Assembly (NCBI GenBank): GCA_945631445.1 | Contig: CALZCR010000124.1 | Span: forward strand, 1-6,057 | DNA length: 6,057 nucleotides | Direction: 5' to 3' | Source: an uncultured Corynebacterium sp. | GTDB lineage: Bacteria > Actinomycetota > Actinomycetes > Mycobacteriales > Mycobacteriaceae | Shown: positions 1 to 6,057 of the stretch, one piece after another | Layout of the letters: each line of letters opens with the position of its first letter | Numbering within the stretch: position 1 is the stretch's first letter | Made by a program: the position numbers and the translations under genes | The notes under the pieces: generated by a model | The model's database searches: none | What the model was told of the DNA's origin: nothing | Seen by the model: the letters and a program-made list of their open reading frames with translations, nothing else

Positions 1-622
1 TCCGCTGAGCCTTGGCAAGTTCCGCCGCGCAGCGTTTCCGGTGCCCCCGATAGGGCAGATCGTGCTTGGCGTCGGTGGTCGTCGCGGTGGTGGAGACACC
101 CCAGTCGATACCGATACTGGCCTCTACGTCTGGGGTTGAGGTCTTTTCGCGACGAGTGACAAACGAGGCGTACCAATGTCCCAGGCTGTCCTGGTAGACG
201 CGGACGCTGGTGGGCGGGGAAGGAAGGTTCCGCGACCACACCACAGGTATGAAAAACCCCTTGGGGAGTTTCAATCTCCCATCTCGGATAGAAAATCCCT
301 TGGTGCTGTATTCCAGCGAGGGTAAAGTGCGTTTCCTCGCTTTAAGCTTCGGCCGGCCCCGGCCCTTCACAGTGAAGGAGTGCTGCAGCGCCTGCGTATA
401 GTTGCGCAGGGCGTCCTGCTGGGCGACCTGCGAGCCTTGCCTCATCCACGTGTTGTTCTTGCGCAGCTCGGTGAGCAGCTTCCCCAGCTTCGCCAGGGTA
501 GGCTTGTTGCCGGTCTTGTGCTGGTGGACGGCTTCGTTCCACAGGAATCGGCAGCGTCCCCATTCTTGGAGGAGGGCGCGCTCGGCGTGTGCGCTGGGGC
601 GCAGACGATAGGTGTAGCGCAC
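1..622 (-). CDS. tnpB: IS200/IS605 accessory protein TnpB (RNA-guided nuclease), N-terminal 207 codons
   Basis: The frame is open from the window edge and gives an N-terminus beginning VRYTYRLRPSAHAERALLQE, followed by a GRCRFLWNEAV segment. Both match the helical N-terminal domain of TnpB. A basic stretch lies at about residues 85–98. The first RuvC motif is SIGIDWGVSTTATTTD, with catalytic Asp at about residue 173. The later RuvC acidic residues and the zinc ribbon lie beyond the left edge, so integrity of the C-terminal half is unknown. I chose GTG at 622 because homologues start right at the RYTYRLRP segment and a GGAAG-type ribosome binding site lies 5 bases upstream. An in-frame ATG at 652 would add ten residues but has no visible binding site. 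TnpB family proteins are omega-RNA-guided DNA nucleases, ancestors of Cas12, that help the element persist. No stop or frameshift is seen in the visible part. Confidence 0.88.
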   Translation of the reverse strand, partial: MRYTYRLRPSAHAERALLQEWGRCRFLWNEAVHQHKTGNKPTLAKLGKLLTELRKNNTWMRQGSQVAQQDALRNYTQALQHSFTVKGRGRPKLKARKRTLPSLEYSTKGFSIRDGRLKLPKGFFIPVVWSRNLPSPPTSVRVYQDSLGHWYASFVTRREKTSTPDVEASIGIDWGVSTTATTTDAKHDLPYRGHRKRCAAELAKAQR

Positions 623-652
623 GACCTCTTCCACACCCACAATGATATACAT

Positions 653-974
653 CGACGCTGTGTAGTGCCGGGATGGCAGATAGGCTCACGCAGATCACAC
701 CGGAAAGGTCGCCGCCGAACGAGAATGCACCATGATCGAGCTGGGCACCATACCCGATCACGTAGACTTACTGGTTGAATGCGACCTGCAGTATGGAATC
801 CACCGGCCCGTCAAACAGATCAAAGCAAGGTCATCTCGTGCTCTGCGTCAAGAATGTCCTTCCCTCATATCCAGGCTGCCCGCGCTCTGGACACACTCGT
901 ACTTCGTCGCCATTGTCGGCGGCGCGACTTTGGAGGTTGTTAAACAGTATGTTGAAAATCAACGTAATTTCTAA
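653..974 (+). pseudogene. tnpA: Decayed IS200-type Y1 transposase TnpA (frameshifted, HUH motif mutated)
   Basis: The C-terminal part is readable from about 708 to the TAA at 972–974: KVAAERE, then PDHVDLLVECDLQYGIHR, KQIKARSSRALRQE, LWTHSYFVAIVGG and VVKQYVENQ. This is a clear IS200-type transposase, with the nucleophile Tyr at 948–950. Going 5', the similarity continues in other frames. AGMADRLTQI is read from 667 in the frame of 664, and HRRCVV (like the usual KYRR-V segment) from 650 in a third frame. Two losses of about one base each, near 665 and near 705, would restore one frame. The HUH motif, normally H-hydrophobic-H, reads H-V-D: His 759–761 is present but the second metal-binding His is Asp (765–767). 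The first 25–30 residues were not found. The gene runs divergently from tnpB. TnpA should be inactive. A short in-frame ATG exists at 732 but would yield only the C-terminal half. Confidence 0.82.
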
Positions 975-988
975 CCCATCCCTTTCTT

Positions 989-1009
989 CCCCATGCCTCA
1001 AGGCAGGGG
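989..1009. repeat. Subterminal hairpin at the tnpA-side (left) end of the IS element
   Basis: The sequence CCCC-A-TGCC-TCAA-GGCA-GGGG folds into an 8-bp stem with one bulged A and a TCAA loop. It lies 14 bases after the tnpA stop. IS200/IS605 transposases recognise imperfect hairpins near the element ends, and the bulged base in the stem is typical of those hairpins. The matching right-end hairpin should be beyond tnpB, outside the window. With no T-run behind it, a terminator is a less likely reading. Confidence 0.75.
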
Positions 1010-1014
1010 TGTCC

Positions 1015-1022
1015 AGAGGTGA
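1015..1022 (+). promoter_or_regulatory. Ribosome binding site of the zinc-ribbon gene, at the IS junction
   Basis: AGAGGTGA lies six bases before the ATG at 1029 and is a good match to the anti-Shine-Dalgarno sequence. It supports the chosen start. It sits only five bases after the IS end hairpin, so the element boundary is inside or right next to it. Confidence 0.7.
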
Positions 1023-1028
1023 CATTCG

Positions 1029-1745
1029 ATGAAACTTGATCCCGTCCTACACCCCGTCCTGCTCGAGCTGGCCCAGACCCAGCGCACCTTGACCGCGGCG
1101 CCGGAAGCGCTGGTGACTCCAGAGCAGCAGGAGCTCGAGAAGCTGCAGGCAGAACAGAAGCGCCTGCGGTCCGCGTTCAGCGCCGCCCAGATGGCCGTCG
1201 ACGACATGGAATCCGAGATCCTGCGCATCCAGGAAGACGAGCGCAAGCTGCGTCGCCGTGAGCGCGACAACAAGAAGCAGCTCGAGGCCGAAACCGATGC
1301 GGAGCGTCGCCGCGAACTGGAGCACGACCGCTATTCCGCGAAGTCGCGCATCGCGGATCTGATGAGTGAGCTGATGGAAGCCCACAACGAGATCGCCGCG
1401 CTGCGCAACAACCGCGACGTCCACGCCGCGCACGTGGATGAAAACCTCCGCCAGATCGGGCTCGCCGAGCGCGCCGCGGAGGCCGCCAACGAGGCCGCCA
1501 GTCACATCGAGGACCCGCAGACCCACATCACTGAGCTGCGCGCTCAGTTGCCGACGGACGTGGTCACCGCCTACGACGAGCAGCGGGAGGAAAACCAGGT
1601 CGGCGCCGCCTACTTCAACTCCCGCACCTGCGGCTCCTGCTTCCTGGTCCTGCCGGCCGGGGATCGCTCCGTCATCGGGCGCGCGCCCGCCGACGAGCTG
1701 CCCCAGTGCCCGAACTGCGGTTCCTACCTGGTGCGCAGCAAATGA
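1029..1745 (+). CDS. Coiled-coil C4-type zinc-ribbon protein (zf-RING_7 / Rv2229c-like)
   Basis: The 238-residue protein starts MKLDPVLHPVLLELAQTQ, the usual N-terminus of this actinobacterial family, and has a good ribosome binding site. Residues from about 35 to 190 are rich in Glu, Arg, Lys, Gln and Ala with heptad-like spacing, indicating a long antiparallel coiled coil. The C-terminal zinc ribbon has paired cysteines C201-x2-C204 and C227-x2-C230. No signal peptide or membrane segment is visible, so it should be cytoplasmic. The fold resembles bacterial proteins proposed to bind nucleic acid or act as chaperone-like adaptors, but the molecular function is not established. Its stop overlaps the start of the RNase H gene by ATGA, so the two are almost certainly co-transcribed and translationally coupled, as with Rv2229c–Rv2228c in mycobacteria. 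The usual upstream region has been displaced by the IS element, so the present promoter is unknown. Confidence 0.88.
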   Translation: MKLDPVLHPVLLELAQTQRTLTAAPEALVTPEQQELEKLQAEQKRLRSAFSAAQMAVDDMESEILRIQEDERKLRRRERDNKKQLEAETDAERRRELEHDRYSAKSRIADLMSELMEAHNEIAALRNNRDVHAAHVDENLRQIGLAERAAEAANEAASHIEDPQTHITELRAQLPTDVVTAYDEQREENQVGAAYFNSRTCGSCFLVLPAGDRSVIGRAPADELPQCPNCGSYLVRSK

Positions 1746-2896
1746 AGCTGAACATCTACGCCGACGGCGGCTCACGCGGCAACCCCGGGGTGGCGGGCTC
1801 CGGCACGGCCGTATTCGACGCCGCGACCAAGGAATTGCTCCGCGAGGTCGTCTACGTGGTGGGCAAGAAGGCGACCAATAACGTCGCCGAGTACCACGGC
1901 CTGCTGCGCGGGTTGGAGGCCGCCGCCGAGTTGGGCGCCAGCGAGGTCTACGTGTTCATGGACTCCAAGCTGGTCGTCGAGCAGATGTCCGGCCGCTGGA
2001 AGATCAAGCACCCGGACATGCAGAAGTTGGCGCTGCAGGGACGTAAGCTCGCCGAGCGTTTTGATCGGGTGGCCTACACCTGGATTCCGCGCGCCCAGAA
2101 CGAGATCGCCGATAAGCTCTCCAACGACGCGATGGACGCGGCCGCCGCCGGCCACGAATCCGGCGTGGTTGGCGGGGACGCGCCCGCCGAGCAGTCCGCG
2201 CAGCCGGAACCCGCCGCCCACACGCCGCCGGCGGAGACCGCCGGCGCGGTCGACTGGTGGAAGGACACCTCCCACCCGCCGACCCGGCTGGTGTTGCTGC
2301 GCCACGGCCAGACCGACTACTCGCTGCACAAGCGCTACGCCGGCCGCGACGACGCCGAGCTCAACGCCACCGGACGGAAGCAGGCGTCGGCCGCGGCGCG
2401 GGCCTTGGCGGCCGAAGGCGGCATCGACGCGATCGTCTCCTCCCCGCTGGTGCGCTGCAGCGCCACCGCCGACGCCGCCGCGCAGAAACTCGGCCTGCGC
2501 ACGCGCATCATCGAAGACCTGCAGGAATGCGACTTCGGGGACTGGGACGGGCTGACCTTTACTGAGGCCCAGGACGACGACCCGGAGCACCACGCCGCCT
2601 GGGTCGCCGACGGCACGCTCTGCCCGCCCGGCGGGGAATCCTATGATCAGGTCAACGAGCGTGTGATTCGGGTGCGCCGCCAGCTGGTCGAGGAGTATCC
2701 CGGCCAGACCGTGTTGGTGGTCAGCCACGTCAACCCCATCAAGTCGCTCGTGCGCCAGGCGCTCGGCGGCGACGCCGGCATCTACCAGCGCATGCACCTG
2801 GACCTGGCGTCGATCTGCGTCGTGGATTTTTTCCCCGAGGCCGCCGAGGTCACCCCGGTGCTGCAGAGCTTCAACGCCACCGCGCACCTGCGGTAG
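1742..2896 (+). CDS. rnhC: Bifunctional RNase HI / histidine phosphatase (acid or alpha-ribazole phosphatase)
   Basis: This is a 384-residue fusion. Residues 1–135 are RNase HI: MKLNIYADGGSRGNPG contains D8, NNVAEYHG contains E50, FMDSKLVVEQM contains D74, and the NEIADKLSNDAMD segment contains D124, giving the full D-E-D-D set for cleaving RNA in RNA/DNA hybrids. A linker rich in Ala, Pro and Glu spans about 136–178. Residues 180–384 are a phosphoglycerate-mutase-type histidine phosphatase: LLRHGQT (H188 nucleophile), SSPLVRCSATA (R238), LQECDFGDWDG (E262) and VLVVSHVNPIKS (H329). The mycobacterial homologue (Rv2228c; RnhC of M. smegmatis) is reported to have both RNase H and alpha-ribazole phosphatase activity, the latter acting in cobalamin nucleotide-loop assembly. 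I chose ATG 1742 because it gives the standard MKLNIYADGG N-terminus. An in-frame upstream ATG at 1706 lies inside the zinc-ribbon gene. The ATGA overlap implies coupled translation with that gene. Confidence 0.94.
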   Translation: MKLNIYADGGSRGNPGVAGSGTAVFDAATKELLREVVYVVGKKATNNVAEYHGLLRGLEAAAELGASEVYVFMDSKLVVEQMSGRWKIKHPDMQKLALQGRKLAERFDRVAYTWIPRAQNEIADKLSNDAMDAAAAGHESGVVGGDAPAEQSAQPEPAAHTPPAETAGAVDWWKDTSHPPTRLVLLRHGQTDYSLHKRYAGRDDAELNATGRKQASAAARALAAEGGIDAIVSSPLVRCSATADAAAQKLGLRTRIIEDLQECDFGDWDGLTFTEAQDDDPEHHAAWVADGTLCPPGGESYDQVNERVIRVRRQLVEEYPGQTVLVVSHVNPIKSLVRQALGGDAGIYQRMHLDLASICVVDFFPEAAEVTPVLQSFNATAHLR

Positions 2897-2930
2897 GCGT
2901 CGCCGCCGCTGCTGAGTGTGGTGAAAACTG

Positions 2931-2982
2931 GGTGGTGAAAAACCACCGGTCGGCTGAGCGAGGAACCGGTCCGGTCCCGGTT
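2931..2982 (+). terminator. Two small inverted repeats downstream of the RNase H gene, possible terminator region
   Basis: GGTGGT-GAAAA-ACCACC (2931–2947) is a perfect 6-bp stem. AACCGG-TCCGGTC-CCGGTT (2964–2982) is a second one, followed by ATTCATC. Both lie in the spacer between the RNase H stop and rnpB, where the upstream transcript would be expected to end. Neither is followed by a proper T-run, so intrinsic termination is only a possibility. Regulatory-protein binding or no function are alternatives. Confidence 0.3.
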
Positions 2983-3116
2983 ATTCATCAACCAGTGTTC
3001 CGCGTCTGTCGGCTCGGCGCCCGCGACGGCCCCGGAGACGCCCCAGCCCACGTTCACGTCGGCCCGCCGCGGCAGCGCAGCGACCCCGGAATTACGCTCC
3101 CGGCCCGGCCGAGGGG
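2983..3116. other. Spacer upstream of rnpB without a supported gene
   Basis: This GC-rich stretch lies between the inverted repeats and the rnpB promoter. The short reading frames crossing it have no ribosome binding site or recognisable protein similarity. I see no other RNA motif here. It probably contains upstream promoter elements of rnpB. Confidence 0.4.
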
Positions 3117-3122
3117 TAAAGT
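3117..3122 (+). promoter_or_regulatory. Candidate -10 element of rnpB
   Basis: TAAAGT fits the TAnnnT pattern of actinobacterial housekeeping promoters. It lies eight bases before 3131, where the 5' strand of the closing helix of RNase P RNA begins. No convincing -35 hexamer is visible; TTACGC at 3092–3097 would give a long 19-base spacing, and weak -35 elements are usual in corynebacteria. Confidence 0.55.
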
Positions 3123-3130
3123 TTCCTTAC

Positions 3131-3534
<404 letters not shown>

Positions 3535-3570
3535 GCCCTATTTTTCCGCTCGGCGTAGCCGGTGCGCGCG

Positions 3571-3588
3571 TGCCACAATGGTGCGGCA
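3571..3588 (+). promoter_or_regulatory. Extended -10 promoter giving a probable leaderless mRNA for the RNB gene
   Basis: TGC-CACAAT (3571–3579) is an extended -10 element (TGn plus hexamer) ending eight bases before the ATG at 3588. The predicted transcription start therefore falls on or within a base or two of the initiation codon. No Shine-Dalgarno sequence precedes that ATG. Leaderless mRNAs are common in corynebacteria and mycobacteria. Confidence 0.5.
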
Positions 3589-4976
3589 TGAGGTTGTACG
3601 CGGCAGAGCTGAACTTCCGGCGGGTGGCCGAAGAATACCGGGTGCCCACCGACTTTTCCCCTGCGGTGCACCAGGCGGCGGCTTCAGCGCGCGATCGTTT
3701 CGCCGACCGCCGCCGCGACGTCCCCTTCGTCACCGTCGACCCGCCCGGTTCGCAGGACCTGGACCAGGCCGTGCACCTCACCCGCCGCGGCGACGGCTAC
3801 CGGGTGCGTTACGCGATCGCGGACGTCGCGGCGTTCGTGGTCCCGGGCGGGGTGGTGGAGGCGGAGTCGCTGCGCCGCGGCCAGACGATTTACCTGCCCG
3901 ATGAGCCCGCGCGCCTGCACCCGGCGGCACTCTCGGAGGGATCGGCGTCGCTGCTGCCCGGCGTGGATCGCCCGGCGGTGGTGTGGACGATGGACCTGGA
4001 CGCCGCCGGCGAGGTCGAGGACGTCTCGGTGGAGCGGGCCCTGGTGCGCTCGCGCGCGCAGTTGGACTACGACTCGGTGCACGCGGCGGCGCAGGCGGGG
4101 CAGGCGCCGGCGGCGATCGCGTTATTGGGCGAGGTCGGCCGGCTGCGGCAGGCGTCGAGTCTGCGCCGGGACGCGGTGAATCTACGGCTCCCGTCGCAAC
4201 GGGTGCAGCGCAACGGCGACGGCCGCTATGAGCTGGTCATTGAGCCCCGGCGCCCGGTGATGGACTACAACTCGGAGATCTCCCTGCTCACCGGCATGTG
4301 CGCGGGACAGATGATGGTCTCGGCGGGTAAGGGCCCGTTGCGCACCCTGCGGCCGGCGGGCGACGGTGCGGAGGAGATGTTCCGACGGGAGGCCCGCGCG
4401 CTGGGCTACCGGCTCGCCGACGACGACCACGTCGGGCATTTCCTCGCCGGCGTGGACGCGGATTCCCCGGCGGGGATGGCGGTGATGCGGGAAGCGCAGA
4501 AACTGCTGCGGGGCGCGGGATACGGGCTGGTGGACGACGGCGGGGCAGAGGTGCACGCCGGCATCGGCGGACACTACGCGCACGTGACGGCCCCGCTGCG
4601 CCGGCTCATCGACCGCTTCGCCGCGGAGCACTGCCTGGCGATCTCCGGCGGCTACGAGACGCCGTCGTGGGCGGCGGAGACCGTGGGGCAGGCGGTGGGC
4701 GCCATGACCCGGACCTCGCAATTGGCGAACACGGTGGACCGGGCGTGCCTGAACCTCACGGAGGCGACCGTGCTGGCGCCGTGGCTGGGCCACAATTTCG
4801 CGGCCACAGTGCTGCACGCAGACCGACGGCGCGGACAGTCCCGGGTGTTCGTGCACGAGCCGCCGGTGCTGGCGGACACGCTCGGCAGCCCCGCCGACGG
4901 CACCCGGATCACGGTGTCGCTGATCAAAGCGGACACCGCCAGCAGGGAGGTGCTCTTCGCCTGGCCCGCGGACTAA
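3588..4976 (+). CDS. Compact RNB-domain (RNase II/R family) 3'-5' exoribonuclease
   Basis: The 462-residue protein carries the RNB catalytic signature VTVDPPGSQDLDQAVHL, with acidic residues D51, D57 and D59 for metal binding and hydrolysis of RNA from the 3' end. Further family segments are VMDYNSEISLLTGM (from residue 225) and HYAHVTAPLRRLIDRF (329–344), whose Arg pair R338/R339 corresponds to the conserved Arg of the RNase II active site. It is much shorter than E. coli RNase II (about 640 residues) or RNase R. I see no N-terminal cold-shock domains and no obvious C-terminal S1 domain, although the last 70 residues could hold a small beta domain. The fourth acidic position of the canonical motif is Gln (Q60). 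Compact actinobacterial RNB proteins commonly read DLDQ there, to my recollection. I chose ATG 3588 because it gives MRLYAAELNF and fits a leaderless promoter; GTG 3570 would add six residues. It overlaps the converging gene by four bases. Confidence 0.9.
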   Translation: MRLYAAELNFRRVAEEYRVPTDFSPAVHQAAASARDRFADRRRDVPFVTVDPPGSQDLDQAVHLTRRGDGYRVRYAIADVAAFVVPGGVVEAESLRRGQTIYLPDEPARLHPAALSEGSASLLPGVDRPAVVWTMDLDAAGEVEDVSVERALVRSRAQLDYDSVHAAAQAGQAPAAIALLGEVGRLRQASSLRRDAVNLRLPSQRVQRNGDGRYELVIEPRRPVMDYNSEISLLTGMCAGQMMVSAGKGPLRTLRPAGDGAEEMFRREARALGYRLADDDHVGHFLAGVDADSPAGMAVMREAQKLLRGAGYGLVDDGGAEVHAGIGGHYAHVTAPLRRLIDRFAAEHCLAISGGYETPSWAAETVGQAVGAMTRTSQLANTVDRACLNLTEATVLAPWLGHNFAATVLHADRRRGQSRVFVHEPPVLADTLGSPADGTRITVSLIKADTASREVLFAWPAD

Positions 4977-6057
4977 GCGGAGGCCGGTGTGAGCACGGCC
5001 GCGCGTTCCCCGCGGTGCAGCTCGACGACCAGCAGACCGTCGTCGACTAAGTCGGCCGCGAAATTGGCCGCCGCCCGCGCGGGCACCAACGCCCACACCC
5101 CGGACGCCAGACCCGCGGCGGTGGCGCGGGCGGCGACGGCGCCCCGGGACCGACACAGGGCGGCGAGCTCGTCACAGGCGTCGACGCCCAGCAACGGGTG
5201 CAGCTGCCGCTGCGACTCCGCCAGCAGCGAACCGATGTCTTCACCGCGGCGCGAACGCAAAGCACGCGCGGTCAACACCACGCGACGGGTCTCCGTCTCG
5301 TCGAAGTTCAACCACCCGGCGGCCTCCGCGACGGTGGGGGTGCCGTCGGTCCCGCGCACCTGGTGTACGGCGCGCAACCAGTCGAGCACGCGCCCAGGGG
5401 CGTCGGGGAGCAAGCGCAGCGACTCCGCGCCGAAAGCCTTGCACGCGTCCTCGACGAAGCGACGGTGGCGATGCACCGTGTCCACGCCCGGCGAATGATC
5501 CGGCTGGCGCCGCTCCGGCAGACCCACGAGAAAAGCGCGGTGCTCGGAGTCCACCGGATGCGGAGCCTGGGTGACGGAACCGTCGGCGTAATCGAGGACG
5601 CTGACGGACTCGCCCAGCCCGCGCAATGCCGCCGTGTGCCGGGCACGCAGCGGGGGAAAAGCCGAAAACATCTCGTTGCTCTGCGAACACGTCTCCGCCA
5701 GCCGGGCGCGCGCCGGCGCCTGGTCGATGTCTTCGTCGCCGGCCTGCAACGCCAACGCCAACGCCGCGTCGACCGCGGCGTCCGCGCCCAAGCCCACCCC
5801 GCGGGGAATGTCGTTGACCACCGTGACGTCCAGCCCGCCGGTATCCCGGGAGAGCAGCTGGCGGTGGATCAACGTCCACACCAGCCCGCCCACCCGCGCG
5901 GCCGCGCCCCCCACCGGAACAGGCGCGACGGTGGGATGGCCGTGATCGTCGACGCCCGGCTGCTGCTGCGCGGCCCGCTGGCGGATGTCCTCGTCGCTGA
6001 TCTCGTCGGTGACCGGGTGCGCGCCGGGGTAGTGGGTGGTGACGGTGACGCGGCCGT
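4973..6057 (-). CDS. Galactokinase-family (GHMP fold) protein, 5' end off window, catalytic motifs degenerate
   Basis: The frame stays open to the right edge and gives 360 visible codons. The first visible residues are GRVTVTTHYPGAHPVTDE. The family is recognised by ARVGGLVWTL, then NDIPRGVGLGADAAVD (the site of the GHMP P-x-x-x-GLSSSAA loop, 5771–5806), an RHRRFVEDACKAFG segment, LLAESQRQLHPLLGVDACDE, and GAVAARATAAGLASGVWALV near 5084–5137. These correspond in order to galactokinase blocks. Key positions differ, however. The serines of the phosphate-binding loop are GAD, the MDQ catalytic Asp region reads QSNEMFSAF, and the C-terminal GAGFGG loop reads AAGLASG. The N-terminal sugar-binding motif is outside the window. 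It may be a non-catalytic or changed-substrate relative, so I would not assign galactose phosphorylation. A GTG at 5914 is an internal codon, since homology continues upstream. The gene converges on the RNB gene, with overlapping stop codons. Confidence 0.8.
   Translation of the reverse strand, partial: GRVTVTTHYPGAHPVTDEISDEDIRQRAAQQQPGVDDHGHPTVAPVPVGGAAARVGGLVWTLIHRQLLSRDTGGLDVTVVNDIPRGVGLGADAAVDAALALALQAGDEDIDQAPARARLAETCSQSNEMFSAFPPLRARHTAALRGLGESVSVLDYADGSVTQAPHPVDSEHRAFLVGLPERRQPDHSPGVDTVHRHRRFVEDACKAFGAESLRLLPDAPGRVLDWLRAVHQVRGTDGTPTVAEAAGWLNFDETETRRVVLTARALRSRRGEDIGSLLAESQRQLHPLLGVDACDELAALCRSRGAVAARATAAGLASGVWALVPARAAANFAADLVDDGLLVVELHRGERAAVLTPASA

Larger units (their letters stand above)
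1..1014 (-). mobile_element. IS200/IS605-family insertion sequence, partial (left part off window)
   Basis: The element contains tnpB on the minus strand and a decayed tnpA on the plus strand, arranged head to head as in classical IS605. It ends at a subterminal hairpin (989–1009) just before the next chromosomal gene. Such elements move as single strands through a Y1 HUH transposase (TnpA), without target duplication or terminal inverted repeats. In that family the tnpA-side end is the left end, so the window shows the element reversed and its right end, where the guide (omega) RNA would lie, is off the left edge. By eye the tnpA part is less GC-rich than the chromosomal genes that follow, which fits acquisition from outside. 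The exact boundary is uncertain by roughly 10 bases because the cleavage site cannot be fixed without an empty-site comparison. With tnpA broken, this copy is probably unable to move by itself. Confidence 0.85.

Noticed and set aside
380..778. Plus-strand open frame of 132 codons across tnpB and tnpA
   Set aside because: It is mostly antisense to tnpB. Only the short HRRCVV segment is meaningful, as a displaced piece of tnpA.
952..970. Possible promoter (TTGAAA and TAATTT) inside the end of tnpA
   Set aside because: The spacing between the two hexamers is only about seven bases, so they cannot act as a -35/-10 pair.
989..1009. Hairpin read as an intrinsic terminator
   Set aside because: It lacks a following T-run and sits exactly where an IS200/IS605 end hairpin is expected, with a bulged A typical of such ends.
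1047..1775. Long minus-strand open frame opposite the zinc-ribbon gene
   Set aside because: It is a mirror of a well-supported plus-strand gene in GC-rich DNA. It has no ribosome binding site, its composition is rich in Arg, Gly and Val, and it shows no recognisable domain.
2161..2276. GC-rich, Ala/Pro-rich stretch between the two domains of the RNase H fusion as a possible inserted or frameshifted segment
   Set aside because: The frame is continuous, and flexible low-complexity linkers are normal in this fusion family.
1772..2887. 371-codon minus-strand open frame opposite the RNase H/phosphatase gene
   Set aside because: It is an antisense shadow produced by the strong GC bias at third codon positions. 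The plus strand carries complete catalytic motifs for two enzyme domains.
4182..5156. 324-codon minus-strand open frame overlapping the RNB gene and the end of the galactokinase-like gene
   Set aside because: It overlaps two genes supported by family motifs. Its Arg/Gly-rich translation has no recognisable features.

Overview
The window reads as a piece of a high-GC actinobacterial chromosome, most likely Corynebacterium or a close relative. The grounds are the strong G/C preference at third codon positions, an RNase HI–histidine phosphatase fusion directly downstream of a coiled-coil zinc-ribbon protein (the Rv2229c–Rv2228c arrangement known from Mycobacteriales), a bacterial type A RNase P RNA, and an apparently leaderless gene start. 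The genus is an inference from protein resemblance, not a database result.

Left part (1 to about 1014): one end of an IS200/IS605-family element. It carries the first 207 codons of tnpB on the minus strand (the rest lies off the left edge) and a divergent tnpA remnant on the plus strand that is broken by two apparent frameshifts. The remnant has also lost the second histidine of its HUH motif. A subterminal hairpin marks the element end next to the chromosome. The element stops only a few bases before the ribosome binding site of the next gene, so it has probably replaced that gene's native upstream region.

Middle (1029–2896): a two-gene unit with an ATGA start/stop overlap. It encodes a coiled-coil zinc-ribbon protein and a bifunctional RNase H / acid (alpha-ribazole-type) phosphatase. 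A 234-base spacer with two small inverted repeats follows, then rnpB (3131–3534), whose long closing helix can be drawn from its two ends. After rnpB comes a compact RNB-family exoribonuclease (3588–4976) that seems to start on a leaderless transcript. RNase H, RNase P RNA and RNB nuclease together form a neighbourhood of RNA-processing functions, though they are separate transcription units as far as the sequence shows.

Right part (4973–6057): a galactokinase-family (GHMP fold) gene runs on the minus strand, converges on the RNB gene and overlaps it by four bases at the stop codons. Its 5' end is off the window. All three catalytic motif positions visible in the window depart from the galactokinase consensus, so it may be a non-catalytic or re-purposed relative.

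I see no CRISPR array, tRNA, phage gene or clearly new multi-gene system. The observations most worth a second look are the degenerate galactokinase-like protein, the dead tnpA beside a so-far intact tnpB, and the insertion point at the ribosome binding site.
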